NCBI RefSeq assembly: GCF_000315055.1
Contig: NZ_BAER01000013.1
Span: 1-49,292 of the forward strand
DNA from: Paraglaciecola polaris LMG 21857
GTDB taxonomy: Bacteria > Pseudomonadota > Gammaproteobacteria > Enterobacterales > Alteromonadaceae
Length of the DNA stretch: 49,292 bases
Direction of reading: 5' to 3'
Shown here: positions 7,485 to 16,965 of the stretch, piece by piece
Layout of the letters: the number at the start of each line of letters is the position of its first letter
Position numbering within the stretch: the stretch's first letter is position 1
Position numbers and translations under genes: made by a program
The notes under the pieces: generated by a model
What the model saw: the letters and a program-made list of their open reading frames with translations, nothing else
Database searches by the model: none
Told to the model about the DNA's origin: nothing

Positions 7485-9767
7485 TTAAAATGCATAGCTC
7501 ACACTAAAGGTGGCAGTTCTAGGTAAAATATAACGGCCATTGGGCGCACTTGGACTGCGTGGGTCGCCTTCGGTTAAAGCGTCTTCATCGGTGAGGTTTT
7601 GCACCGCCAACTCGAAGGTTAATCCTGAGTCACCTTGTAATATCAACCCAATGTCGAATTTTTCATACCCATCTAATACCACGGTGTTTTCATTGTTGGC
7701 GAATCTGTCATCTACCATAGAAAAAGTGCCGTATAGGGTGGCAAAGAAGTCTTTGAATTCAAAATCGTAGCTGGGCGTTAAGCGCACTTGCCAACCTGGT
7801 TGACGCTGGGCTTCATTACCTTTATTGGTGGGGCTGGCGGTTATTTCTGTTTCTTGAATGGTCGAATTTAACGAAAGAGAAAAACCGTTGTCAGCAAAGT
7901 AGTTAGCGTCTATTTCAACACCATAGGCTTCGTTGGTCAGCGTTTGCACCGGTGCGCCCGGGACGGTTTGAAAACGATCGCCTTCTACTTCGTTATAAAA
8001 ACCCGTGGCGTATAGGGTGTAATTGGATTTGGCTAATTTGTAACCCAATTCTAATTGCGTTACGTCAATGATCAAATCGTCGCCAGCAGAGAAACTATCG
8101 AAGCTTTCACGCAAGTCATCGAAGTAGGGCATTTTACTGCCTTCGCTGTAGCGTAAAAATACACCTTGCTCAGGCTGTATTTGCCAGTTAATCCCAGCGG
8201 TAAACGCCACATCTGACTCGTCATATTGCACGGCTTTGGTGATAACGCCGTCTAAGCCTTCATCTACAGTATAATCAATGGTGTGGTTCTCATCGCGCAC
8301 GCCCACGTCTGCGGTGACCGTATCAGTTAACTTATATTCGAATGCCGCGTAAATGGCTTTTGTGGTGCCATCGCCAGTGGCGTTTATGTCGTAGTTCCAG
8401 TCACAGCTGTCTTGGCTGTCATTACACGCGATACCTGTTAGGTTTTCTCCGCCAGGGCGAATAACATGATACGACTGGTTACCTATGCTCCACCAATCAT
8501 TGGATGAGAAGTTCGCTACATATAACCCCAAAGACGCTTTGAATTTATCTGTTTGCTTGGTGATTGCCACATCATTGGTGAATGACTCTATGTCTTTACG
8601 CACTACCCAACGGCCAACTTGTTGAACGAGTGTGTCACCGTCATATACGTCACCTGTCACGGCACCGATTGCTGACACACCGTTGTCTGCCACGCTTGAT
8701 AGCAAAGCCGGATTGCCATTTGGCACTAAGCCCAAGGTATCTGCATCACCTGAAAGATGAGCGAAGCGGTCAACGAATGTCCAACCTTCAGCAAATTCTA
8801 AGTTGACGCTACCGCCAGTAACAGTTCCTTTCCAGCCGCGTCCTTCACCAAAATCTACCGACTCAGAAGTACCATCAGGGCCATATTGGATGGTCGCTTG
8901 TCGATTTAAGGTGCCTAATTGTGTGTAGTTATTATCAACCCCATCAACCAAAGGCGTGGGTAAGTACCATGCACCGTGATCATCTGTGCTGCGGGTAAAG
9001 AAGTTAATTTTACCATTGTCTAAAATTTTAGTGATGTTTAGGGTGAACTGATTGCCTTTTTCAGAGTTAAAACCCGCATCACGGATCCCTGGGCTTTGCT
9101 GTACATAGCCACCAAACATAAAGTAAAGATCTTCGGCTAGTTTGCCTGAGACCACTGCATCTATACGTTGTAAGTCGTAATCTGAGGTTGAATATTTGAT
9201 TGAGCCTTCGGTTTCATCAGACCCTTCTTTGAGTAAGAAGTTAGTGGTTAGTCCAGGTTGTCCGCTGGATACCACCGACGCCGGGCCACCACGTAAGGCA
9301 TCAACAATTTCGATGGTTTCGTCAATACGAAACAAGGATGAGTTTTCTAAAAATGACAAAGTAGAAGGCGGGAAAATCGGCACACCTTGAACTTGTAAGG
9401 TCAAAAATGGCGCATCGCCGCCACCCGGAAATCCACGTACAAATACGTTAGCTCCCGCCACACCACCAGAGCTTTCTGCCCACACACCAGGTATGGCTTT
9501 GAATAAATCAGCGGTGCTCTTGGGAGCGAGCTTTTTAATGTCGGCTGCGCTGATAAGTGTTGTGGCGTAACTGGCTTCGACTTTACGCACCGCAGTACCA
9601 CTGGCGCTACCTGTTACTACGATTTGCTCGATAAAATTATTTTCGTCTTGTTTTTGCTGCTCGGCTTTTTGTTGTGCAAACACTGCACTAGGCACCATCA
9701 ATGCCAGTGCAACGCCTAACGCAAGAGAGTGTTGTTTATGTGTTGTTAAATTCATGTGCATAGCCAT
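7485..9767 (-). CDS. TonB-dependent receptor, probable trehalose/disaccharide uptake
   Basis: Outer-membrane receptor of about 760 residues. The signal peptide (L-A-L-G-V-A-L-A-L-M-V-P-S-A-V-F-A) is followed by an I-E-Q-I-V-V-T-G-S box. The plug includes D-L-F-K-A-I-P-G-V and G-A-N-V-F-V-R-G-F-P-G, and the barrel ends in the aromatic terminus F-S-V-S-Y-A-F. The frame stays open up to 9857, but two operator-like sites (9803-9840) lie inside that extension and the signal peptide fits a start at ATG 9767, 9761 or 9755; I chose 9767. It is divergent from the lacI-type gene and shares identical operators with the permease/trehalase operon, so it probably brings trehalose or a related glucoside across the outer membrane (inference). 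Energy would come from TonB-ExbBD, which is not in this window. Confidence 0.88.
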   Translation of the reverse strand: MAMHMNLTTHKQHSLALGVALALMVPSAVFAQQKAEQQKQDENNFIEQIVVTGSASGTAVRKVEASYATTLISAADIKKLAPKSTADLFKAIPGVWAESSGGVAGANVFVRGFPGGGDAPFLTLQVQGVPIFPPSTLSFLENSSLFRIDETIEIVDALRGGPASVVSSGQPGLTTNFLLKEGSDETEGSIKYSTSDYDLQRIDAVVSGKLAEDLYFMFGGYVQQSPGIRDAGFNSEKGNQFTLNITKILDNGKINFFTRSTDDHGAWYLPTPLVDGVDNNYTQLGTLNRQATIQYGPDGTSESVDFGEGRGWKGTVTGGSVNLEFAEGWTFVDRFAHLSGDADTLGLVPNGNPALLSSVADNGVSAIGAVTGDVYDGDTLVQQVGRWVVRKDIESFTNDVAITKQTDKFKASLGLYVANFSSNDWWSIGNQSYHVIRPGGENLTGIACNDSQDSCDWNYDINATGDGTTKAIYAAFEYKLTDTVTADVGVRDENHTIDYTVDEGLDGVITKAVQYDESDVAFTAGINWQIQPEQGVFLRYSEGSKMPYFDDLRESFDSFSAGDDLIIDVTQLELGYKLAKSNYTLYATGFYNEVEGDRFQTVPGAPVQTLTNEAYGVEIDANYFADNGFSLSLNSTIQETEITASPTNKGNEAQRQPGWQVRLTPSYDFEFKDFFATLYGTFSMVDDRFANNENTVVLDGYEKFDIGLILQGDSGLTFELAVQNLTDEDALTEGDPRSPSAPNGRYILPRTATFSVSYAF

Positions 9768-9802
9768 CTGTTTCTTAATGTGTTGTAAACGATATGTAAA
9801 AA

Positions 9803-9840
9803 TGCAATCGTTTGCAATTGGTATTTTGCAATCGTTTGCA
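9803..9840. promoter_or_regulatory. Two LacI-type operators upstream of TonB receptor
   Basis: Two copies of TGCAATCGTTTGCA, at 9803-9816 and 9827-9840, spaced 24 bp start to start. Each is a near-palindrome with a central CG, typical of LacI-family operators. They lie upstream of the receptor's likely start and beside the divergent lacI-type gene. Confidence 0.85.
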
Positions 9841-10021
9841 TTTTCGTATGGAATCAATTGATTTAATTAGAAATTTGTTTTTATTTGGCTCAGGGGGAAG
9901 GTGTAGTCTTATAGAAAAACGATTACACTAGGGCTAACAGATGTTATTGATAGTGCGTAGTTTTGCCTTTTGGTAAAAGAAGGCTTGCGCGTGTAGCGCA
10001 CAATTTAGCTTAGGTAATCGA

Positions 10022-11047
10022 TTGAAAAGCAATAAAAAATTAACCTTGAACGATTTAGCGAAACTGGCCGGAGTGTCTACGTCTACTGTGTCACGCGCCC
10101 TGAGTGATAATCCGCTGATCAAGAAAGAAACTCGGGTGCGCATACAAGTATTAGCCGAGCAACATAACTTCAGCATTAATACTGCGGCCAGTCGTTTGCG
10201 TACACAAAAGACCAAGGTTGTGGCGGTGATCCTTAATTTAATCGATCACACAGAACAAAGCATCGGTGATCCGTTTTTGTTAAAAATTGTCGCCGACTTG
10301 AATCAAGCCCTAAACAGTAAAGGCTATGATTTATTGTTGTCTAATTCGTTTATGGCCACGGATAATTGGGCTAACTATTTTATCAATAGTCAGCGAGCCG
10401 ACGGATTGATCGTCGTAGGGCAGGGCAAGAGCGACGAAAAAGTGCAAGAAGTGGCAGCAACGGCTGTGCCTATGGTGGTGTGGGGCGATCCGCTACGTGA
10501 GTCAAGTTACCCTATTGTGGGCAGTAATAACCGACTTGGCGGAGAGCTTGCAACCGAGCACTTGCTGCAAGGCGGATGCAAAAATATCTTATTTTTGGGT
10601 GATCCTGAACACATGGAAATGACCGGACGCTATCTCGGTTATCAAGACGCGTTAGAAAAAAATGCCGTGATATTTGACCCTACCTTTACGGTCGCCATCG
10701 ACATTACGAGCCGCGCCGCCTATGAAAAAGTCAGTGAGTTGATTTTAAGCCGAGGGTTATTTTTTGACGGTATAGTGGCCTGTAGCGACATGGTGGCATT
10801 AGGGGCTATGCGGGCATTGAAAGAACGTTATGTCGGTATTCCAAGTGATGTGGGCGTGGTCGGTTTTGATGACATTTTGATGGCTGAGTTGTCTTACCCT
10901 TCATTAACAACGATTAAACAAAATACCCAAAGTGCCTCCCAGATCATGGTAGACAAGCTCATTGCGCAATTCGACGGCCAAGAAGTTAACTCATCTGTGG
11001 TGGATATAGAACTTGTGACGCGACAATCGACGAAACACAAGGTATAA
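10022..11047 (+). CDS. LacI-family repressor of the trehalose module
   Basis: Protein of 341 residues with a LacI helix-turn-helix at the N-terminus (T-L-N-D-L-A-K-L-A-G-V-S-T-S-T-V-S-R-A-L-S, about residues 8-28), a hinge helix ending A-A-S-R-L-R-T-Q, and a periplasmic-binding-protein-like sensor domain with the usual V-G-F-D-D-I and Y-P-S-L-T-T-I-K-Q near the C-terminus. The start is TTG at 10022; there is no ATG before the DNA-binding helices. Three identical 14-bp near-palindromes, two before the receptor and one before the permease, are its probable operators. It would repress both transcription units and release on binding the transported sugar or a derivative. The functional name is inferred from its neighbours. 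Confidence 0.9.
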   Translation: MKSNKKLTLNDLAKLAGVSTSTVSRALSDNPLIKKETRVRIQVLAEQHNFSINTAASRLRTQKTKVVAVILNLIDHTEQSIGDPFLLKIVADLNQALNSKGYDLLLSNSFMATDNWANYFINSQRADGLIVVGQGKSDEKVQEVAATAVPMVVWGDPLRESSYPIVGSNNRLGGELATEHLLQGGCKNILFLGDPEHMEMTGRYLGYQDALEKNAVIFDPTFTVAIDITSRAAYEKVSELILSRGLFFDGIVACSDMVALGAMRALKERYVGIPSDVGVVGFDDILMAELSYPSLTTIKQNTQSASQIMVDKLIAQFDGQEVNSSVVDIELVTRQSTKHKV

Positions 11048-11080
11048 ATTGCGCTACATAGGTACTGCTTTTATCAGTAA

Positions 11081-11094
11081 TGCAATCGTTTGCA
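11081..11094. promoter_or_regulatory. LacI-type operator upstream of permease-trehalase operon
   Basis: Exact third copy of TGCAATCGTTTGCA, located 57 bp before the permease ATG and just after the repressor stop codon. Identity with the two sites at 9803-9840 ties both operons to one repressor. Confidence 0.85.
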
Positions 11095-11150
11095 TTTTTT
11101 TAACTTACGCTTTACACTTTAGGATAATCACTCCAGCGTAGACCTAAACT

Positions 11151-12398
11151 ATGAATCGAATGCTCACCATTGTTGCTATCTCACTGTGTTATTTTGTGTT
11201 TGCTGTTTTGCTTAACAGTGTGGGCACGGTGATATTGCAATCGATCACCAGTTTTGATGTATCAAAAACCGATGCGAGTACCTTAGAAGGCTTTAAGGAT
11301 CTTTCCATCGCTTTTGTATCATTTTTTGTGGCCTCGTTTATTCCCCGTATTGGTTATCAAGTGGCGTTATGTCTCGGGCTAGCGATGGTTGCTGTGGTGT
11401 GCCTTTTGACCCCTCTTTTTGCCGAATTCTTCTTTATAAAGATCCTTTTTGCCACCATAGGCACGGCGTTCGCTTTGGTTAAAATATCTGTCTATTCCCT
11501 TATCGGTCAGTTAAGCGTTGATACTAAAAGTCATTCATCGCTGATGAACACGGTAGAGGGGATTTTTATGGTTGGCGTGCTCTCAGGCTATTGGGTGTTC
11601 AGCGGCTTCATTAATGCGGATAATCCAGCCTCGATTGAGTGGTTGAATGTGTATTATTTATTGGGTGGTTTAATCGTATTGGCGGCAGTGTTTGTCTACT
11701 TTGCACCGATTGAGCGGGAACCGTTTGTGCCACATGAAGCCGGGGCGTTGAGCGAATTTACCGATATGCTCAAGTTAACCTACCAGCCCTTAGTATTGAT
11801 TTTTGTTATATCGATTTTTCTCTATGTACTGGTTGAACAAGGCATAGGCTCATGGCTACCGACCTTTAATCGTGAAGTGCTAGGTCTACCGGTGGATATT
11901 AGTATTCAAATCACCAGTATTTTTGCCGCAATGATTGCCATTGGCCGTTTGTTAGCAGGCGTCATTTTAAGATTTGTGCCTTGGTATATATTTGTTAATG
12001 GCTGTTTAGTCATGATGTTTCTAACCATTATTTTGACTTTACCTATGACTGAAAACCTCCCGCACGGGGTGGTCAGCGGTATATTCGACGCACCACTTGC
12101 CGCGTATCTGTTACCTGCTATCGGGTTATTTATGGCGCCCATTTACCCTTTGATTAATTCAGTCATGCTCAGTGCATTACCAAATCAGCAGCATGCGAAA
12201 ATGACCGGTCTTATCGTTATTTTCTCGGCTTTGGGTGGTACATTTGGCTCCATTTTAACCGGTACTATCTTCGAGACATTCGGTGGCCAGCACGCGTTTT
12301 ATATGTCGCTTATCCCCATAGTGATGATCATTATCAGTTTGTATTTGTTTAAAAAGTTATCGGCAGGGCCGAATAAAAATTGTCTTCAAGGAGCCTAA
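11151..12398 (+). CDS. MFS sugar permease, probable trehalose transporter
   Basis: Inner-membrane protein of 415 residues with about twelve hydrophobic segments. It resembles the FucP-like branch of the major facilitator superfamily: an N-terminal half with a long membrane pair, a central loop near residues 185-210 (E-R-E-P-F-V-P-H-E), a conserved E-Q-G-I-G-S-W-L-P-T-F in the second half, and the F-M-A-P-I-Y-P-L-I-N-S region in helix 10. It lies four nt before the trehalase gene and behind a LacI-type operator, so it probably carries trehalose (or another trehalase-sensitive disaccharide) by cation symport. The ribosome-binding site before the ATG is weak. The substrate is an inference from context, not from sequence. 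Confidence 0.82.
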   Translation: MNRMLTIVAISLCYFVFAVLLNSVGTVILQSITSFDVSKTDASTLEGFKDLSIAFVSFFVASFIPRIGYQVALCLGLAMVAVVCLLTPLFAEFFFIKILFATIGTAFALVKISVYSLIGQLSVDTKSHSSLMNTVEGIFMVGVLSGYWVFSGFINADNPASIEWLNVYYLLGGLIVLAAVFVYFAPIEREPFVPHEAGALSEFTDMLKLTYQPLVLIFVISIFLYVLVEQGIGSWLPTFNREVLGLPVDISIQITSIFAAMIAIGRLLAGVILRFVPWYIFVNGCLVMMFLTIILTLPMTENLPHGVVSGIFDAPLAAYLLPAIGLFMAPIYPLINSVMLSALPNQQHAKMTGLIVIFSALGGTFGSILTGTIFETFGGQHAFYMSLIPIVMIIISLYLFKKLSAGPNKNCLQGA

Positions 12399-12402
12399 TC
12401 GA

Positions 12403-13944
12403 ATGCGTCACTCCAGTTCATTTCACCACGAGAGCATTGCCTTTTTCGAAACGGAATTATTTAAACGAATTCAACTTGAAGGGTTATTTAACGACAGTAA
12501 AACCATATGCGATGCCAAGCCTAACAGCAGTTGGTTAGAGCTGGTAACCCTGTACGAAAAAGACAAAAATCAAGTTGCTTTTTCACTTAGCGAGTTTGTT
12601 GGCGCCCATTTTACCTTGCCACAAGAAATCGTGTTAAATGCCAGTGGTAGTCCGGCCTCATTGGCTGAGTATATTCAAAGCCTGTGGCCGAAATTGACCC
12701 GCGCACCGGATAACAATCAAAGCAACAGTACATTGATGGCGTTACATCACCCGTATATTATTCCCGGCGGTCGTTTTCGCGAGATATATTACTGGGACAG
12801 CTATTTTACCGCGTTGGGGCTTAAACTATCCTCGCACACCCGTCTGATTGAATCCATGGTACTGAATTTTATCGACTTACAAGACACGCTTGGTTGCATA
12901 CCAAACGGTAATCGCAGCTATTATTATTCCCGCTCTCAACCCCCTGTATTGGCTATGATGGTTGACTTGTGCATGGAAAACAGCGACTCGGTTGACCATG
13001 ATTTCATGCAGCGCTGCCTCACTGGCATGGAGCAAGAATACCGTTTCTGGATGCGCGGGCAAGACCAGCTAAACGGCCCAGGAGAAGCATGTTATCGAAC
13101 AGTAAGCATGCCTTGTGGTGCGGTGTTAAACCGTTATTGGGATGACTTGGCTACGCCGCGCAGTGAGTCTTATTTAGAAGATGTCGAATTAGCGGCCGAA
13201 TTTTCAGCGCCCCAGCGTCCGGAGTTTTATCGTAATATTCGCGCAGCCTGTGAATCCGGTTGGGATTTTAGCTCTCGCTGGTTGGCAGATGAACGCACGT
13301 TGTCATCCATTCAAACGACAAAAATTGTCCCTGTGGATTTAAACTGCTTGCTGTATCGCTTAGAAGTGACCTTGGGTAAGTATCACAAACTGTTAGGTCA
13401 AGATGTTCAAGGGGCACAGTTCGTTGCCCTTGCTAATCGACGCAAAGAGGCGATAAACCGTTATTTTTGGTCTGCTGAGCAAAACTATTATTTTGATTAT
13501 CAATTTGAACAACAACAACCTTTACCTGTGCGCTCCCTAGCGGGGGCGTTGCCCTTGTATGTTAATATCGCAAGCGAACAACAAGCCAAATGTGTGAAGC
13601 ACTCGCTCATGTCTACATTTTTACGGGATGGGGGCTTAGTCACGACGCTTAATACCAGTGGTCAGCAATGGGACTCGCCAAACGGGTGGGCGCCGTTGCA
13701 GTGGTTCGCCGTTGTCGGATTACGCAATTATGATTATATACAGGACGGCGATGACATTATGCAGCGCTGGTTAAAAACCGTGCAGGGGCACTTTGCGGCA
13801 AGCGGTAATATCATGGAGAAATATAACGTTCAATCTCTGGATAGCCTGGCTGACGGTGGCGAATATGAGGTGCAGCACGGATTTGGTTGGACCAATGGCG
13901 TCACGATGGCATTTTATGATTTGTTAGCTAAATCGAATACTTAA
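12403..13944 (+). CDS. treF: Cytoplasmic trehalase, GH37
   Basis: Hydrolyses trehalose to two glucose by inversion. Both GH37 signatures are present: P-G-G-R-F-R-E-I-Y-Y-W-D-S-Y at 121-134 and Q-W-D-S-P-N-G-W-A-P at 422-431. The acid D288 is in E-S-G-W-D-F-S-S-R-W and the base E487 in G-G-E-Y, before G-F-G-W-T-N-G-V. With 513 residues and no signal peptide it corresponds to the cytoplasmic type rather than periplasmic TreA. AAGGAG lies at 12388-12393, inside the end of the permease gene, and the two genes are 4 nt apart, so they form an operon. Together with receptor and permease this makes a full route from outer membrane to glucose. No phosphorylase or PTS gene is seen, so uptake appears to be non-phosphorylating. 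Confidence 0.95.
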   Translation: MRHSSSFHHESIAFFETELFKRIQLEGLFNDSKTICDAKPNSSWLELVTLYEKDKNQVAFSLSEFVGAHFTLPQEIVLNASGSPASLAEYIQSLWPKLTRAPDNNQSNSTLMALHHPYIIPGGRFREIYYWDSYFTALGLKLSSHTRLIESMVLNFIDLQDTLGCIPNGNRSYYYSRSQPPVLAMMVDLCMENSDSVDHDFMQRCLTGMEQEYRFWMRGQDQLNGPGEACYRTVSMPCGAVLNRYWDDLATPRSESYLEDVELAAEFSAPQRPEFYRNIRAACESGWDFSSRWLADERTLSSIQTTKIVPVDLNCLLYRLEVTLGKYHKLLGQDVQGAQFVALANRRKEAINRYFWSAEQNYYFDYQFEQQQPLPVRSLAGALPLYVNIASEQQAKCVKHSLMSTFLRDGGLVTTLNTSGQQWDSPNGWAPLQWFAVVGLRNYDYIQDGDDIMQRWLKTVQGHFAASGNIMEKYNVQSLDSLADGGEYEVQHGFGWTNGVTMAFYDLLAKSNT

Positions 13945-14035
13945 TAGCATTTTATCCCCAGTGTAGGGTAGAAGGCATGAAAACACAGACATGTTTGACT
14001 TAATAAAATAGGGGCATGTCTGAATAAGAATGATA

Positions 14036-14063
14036 AGCCCCAGGTTGAGTGGACGCTGGGGCT
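14036..14063. terminator. Hairpin between convergent trehalase and TonB genes
   Basis: 8-bp stem AGCCCCAG/CTGGGGCT with a 12-nt loop. It lacks a T-run on either side. A second inverted repeat (AGACATG 13988-13994 with CATGTCT 14015-14021) lies just before it. Together they probably stop convergent transcription. Confidence 0.55.
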
Positions 14064-14079
14064 CATCGGGCACAAAGGG

Positions 14080-16965
14080 TTAGAATTTCGCTTTTATTCC
14101 CACTTGAAAGCGACGTCCTGAATACTGCACTAAGGTTACTCGTTCACGCACATCTGCATATTCGACAATTTTTTCATTGGTTAAATTGATTGCCTCAGCG
14201 CTTAGGGTGAACATCTCGTTAATGTCATAAGAAGTACTGAAATCAAACTGACCATAATCTTGCACGTGTTGTGGTAAACCATTGCTGCCAATCACCGGAC
14301 CTGAACGATATTTCAGATAACTGTCACGCCAGTTATACGCCAATCGTGCCTGGAAACCGTCTTTGTCGTAAAAGCCAATAATGTTGTAAGCATTTTCTGA
14401 GAATCCTTCTAAGCCGCTGCCTGCTGAAAGAACATTTTCACGGGCTATTTCGTCCTTGGCGGCTTCATCATCTTTGCTGTCGGTGAAGGTATAGTTTGCT
14501 TGCACACCAAAACCGCTTAACCAACTGGGTAGGTAATCGAAGTAATGCAATGCGGCAACTTCGATGCCGCTGACTTTACCGCCACTGCGATTGGCTTGCT
14601 CTTCTGAATATTCATAGAAGGTGCCCCAATTTTGATTTACCGCGACGTAACCTGTGTCTTTTTGCACGGTTTTTTGCGAAATAAAGGTGCCAATGTCTTT
14701 GTAAAATAAACCCGCGGAATAAGCGTTGCCGTTATCAGCGTAATATTCTAATGATAAATCATACTGGGTCGCTTCATAGGGTTCTAAATACGGGTTACCA
14801 CTTTTGGTATTGTATTGGTCAGCGCGTATTCTAAGTGGATAGGTACTGTTCACTCCGGTATCTTCCAGGGCTGGTCGGGTAATCACCTTTGCTGCTGCTC
14901 CTTTTATAAAGAAGCCATTGGCTAAATCAATGTTAACGTTCGCGCTAGGTAATAAGTGGGAATAGTCCTTGTCTACCGTTAAGGCTTCAGGGTCGGTGTA
15001 CTGAATCTCAACAATTACCCCTTCGTTTTGCTCGTATACATCGTTAATTGAATCGCGGAATTTACGATGGCCGGTCGATGACGTTTTGGTTTTCACGTAG
15101 CGCAGCCCTACGTTGCCGGTAACGCTAATATCGTCAAAGTCGGTTTCTAGATTCAATTGAGAATACAGCGCCATGGTTTCTTCGGTGTTTGCCACGGATT
15201 CTGCCGGAGCTAGGTACTCTTGTGTCCAGTTTGGCTCCTGACGGATGTCTGCGATGGCTTGTTTATACGCGTTAAAATCGTTGAGTAAGACGAAGTTGCG
15301 GGGAAAATCACCGCTTTCATTGGCCAAAAAGTTACCGCTATTAACCCGGAATAAACTGTCGTCTAAATCTATATGTTGACCACAGGTATTATACGGTAGA
15401 AGGGTATTGTCAAAGTCGTATTGCTCTTGTGCTGTGGTAATGTCTGGTTGAACCCATAATTCGGTGTTGTAACAACCGTGATTAATTTTATACACAGCTT
15501 GGGACTTCTCTCGATCCGAATAGGCCGCGCCCATGTCAATTGACGTCAACATACCTGAGTCGAGGGTATAGCTAGCATCGAGTTTGGCTTCGAATATCTC
15601 ATCTTCGAGCTCTTTGTGTTGAATATCATTCCAATGGGTGCGGATGGCGGCTGGATCCTCGTATTCAACGGATGTGTCGATCGACATAATATCGCCATAG
15701 TTATCAATATTTAAGTAGTCTTGGGCGGTTAACCCTTTGATCTGTCCGTCGATATAGTTGGGATCGTAAATGCCTAATGTGTCGTCGTAATTAGGATTGA
15801 TTGCATGGGCAACCAGGGTATTGGCTTTCGGCGTTGCAGTTGATTTAGAATAAGCGAAGTCAGTGGCAAATTTCCAACTACCGCGATAAAACTGACTGTT
15901 TAAGCCTAGGGCTAAGGTGTCTGATTCTTGACCACGTTCTTGCATCAAAATATCGATGGGCTTTTGATTGCGCGCTCCTTCAAGCAAGGTATAGTTTTCC
16001 GATACCACTACATCGTTCCAACCAGAACCTTGTAATGGTACTTGAATACCATTGCTGCCCGCTTGACGGCTCAAGTCAGTGTAGAGCACATCGAAGGTAT
16101 GTATCGTGTCATCATTCGGTTGCCACTGAAATGTTAGGTTGGCACTGGTGCGCTCGCGCTCTTCAGTGTCTAGGGTGAAGGTGCCGCGTCCAGGATACCA
16201 AATGGTGCCTTGCGTAACCGCTTGGCCATTGACGTCAGTGGTTGGTCCGGTGATCCAGGTATCGTTGTCTGCTTGGAACGATCCCCAGTGTGTGGTGCCC
16301 GCTGCATCAATGCGGTTGGTGCTTGTTTGGCGAGAAAACCCAAATAACACACCAAATTCATCATCAGCAAAGGTGTTACTCACAATCGCCGACACTTTAT
16401 TGCCATAATCTTCGGCTAAATCGTTGTAGCTGATATTTGCCGATGTAGCCGCATGAAAGCCGGTGCTATTAAGGGGGCGGGCAGTACTGATATTGACATA
16501 GGCGCCTAAACTGCCCTCTGCAATATTGGCGCGAGAAGCTTTGATAACATCTGCGCCAGAAATTAATTCAGACGGCAAGGATTGAAAATCAAATTCACGA
16601 CCTCGATCTGTGGTGGCAATCGTACGATTATTTACTTTTACTGCATTAAATTGTGGCCCCATACCGCGTACTGAAATTTTTGACCCTTCACCGTTGTTAC
16701 GGGAAATCATCACGCCAGTAATACGCTGCAATGACTCAGCTACGTTTTGGTCGGGAAACTTACCTATATCCTCAGCCACTATGCTGTCTTGAATTGAGGG
16801 GGCCGTTTTCTTTAGAGCCATGGCTTCGCTAAGACTGCTTCTTATTCCACGCACTTGAATCACTTCGGTTTGCTCGTCTTGTTGGGCAAAACTGCTGGTA
16901 CTTAACAGCGCCGCTGCAACGGCAATACTTAACGGCAATAAACGGTAGTGGCTGGCTAAAATCAT
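14080..16965 (-). CDS. TonB-dependent receptor (Caulobacter-type, TIGR01782-like)
   Basis: Outer-membrane receptor of 961 residues. The signal peptide ends at about S-S-F-A-Q-Q. The plug has the hallmark opening of the TIGR01782 class (V-R-G-I-R-S-S-L-S-E-A-M-A-L-K-K), then D-S-I-V-A-E-D-I-G-K-F-P-D-Q-N-V-A-E-S-L-Q-R-I-T-G. The barrel ends in F-Q-V-G-I-K-A-K-F with a terminal aromatic residue. This class often imports carbohydrates or their oligomers in marine and aquatic bacteria. AAGGAT sits 8-9 nt before the ATG. It carries no copy of the TGCAATCGTTTGCA operator upstream, so it does not appear to belong to the adjacent trehalose regulon. It is divergent from an M14 peptidase gene across 480 bp, so peptide uptake is another option. 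The substrate is unassigned. Confidence 0.9.
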   Translation of the reverse strand: MILASHYRLLPLSIAVAAALLSTSSFAQQDEQTEVIQVRGIRSSLSEAMALKKTAPSIQDSIVAEDIGKFPDQNVAESLQRITGVMISRNNGEGSKISVRGMGPQFNAVKVNNRTIATTDRGREFDFQSLPSELISGADVIKASRANIAEGSLGAYVNISTARPLNSTGFHAATSANISYNDLAEDYGNKVSAIVSNTFADDEFGVLFGFSRQTSTNRIDAAGTTHWGSFQADNDTWITGPTTDVNGQAVTQGTIWYPGRGTFTLDTEERERTSANLTFQWQPNDDTIHTFDVLYTDLSRQAGSNGIQVPLQGSGWNDVVVSENYTLLEGARNQKPIDILMQERGQESDTLALGLNSQFYRGSWKFATDFAYSKSTATPKANTLVAHAINPNYDDTLGIYDPNYIDGQIKGLTAQDYLNIDNYGDIMSIDTSVEYEDPAAIRTHWNDIQHKELEDEIFEAKLDASYTLDSGMLTSIDMGAAYSDREKSQAVYKINHGCYNTELWVQPDITTAQEQYDFDNTLLPYNTCGQHIDLDDSLFRVNSGNFLANESGDFPRNFVLLNDFNAYKQAIADIRQEPNWTQEYLAPAESVANTEETMALYSQLNLETDFDDISVTGNVGLRYVKTKTSSTGHRKFRDSINDVYEQNEGVIVEIQYTDPEALTVDKDYSHLLPSANVNIDLANGFFIKGAAAKVITRPALEDTGVNSTYPLRIRADQYNTKSGNPYLEPYEATQYDLSLEYYADNGNAYSAGLFYKDIGTFISQKTVQKDTGYVAVNQNWGTFYEYSEEQANRSGGKVSGIEVAALHYFDYLPSWLSGFGVQANYTFTDSKDDEAAKDEIARENVLSAGSGLEGFSENAYNIIGFYDKDGFQARLAYNWRDSYLKYRSGPVIGSNGLPQHVQDYGQFDFSTSYDINEMFTLSAEAINLTNEKIVEYADVRERVTLVQYSGRRFQVGIKAKF

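Noticed and set aside
9768-9857. Upstream extension of the TonB receptor frame to 9857
   Set aside because: Would place two operator-like 14-mers inside coding sequence and a 30-residue tail before a normal signal peptide.
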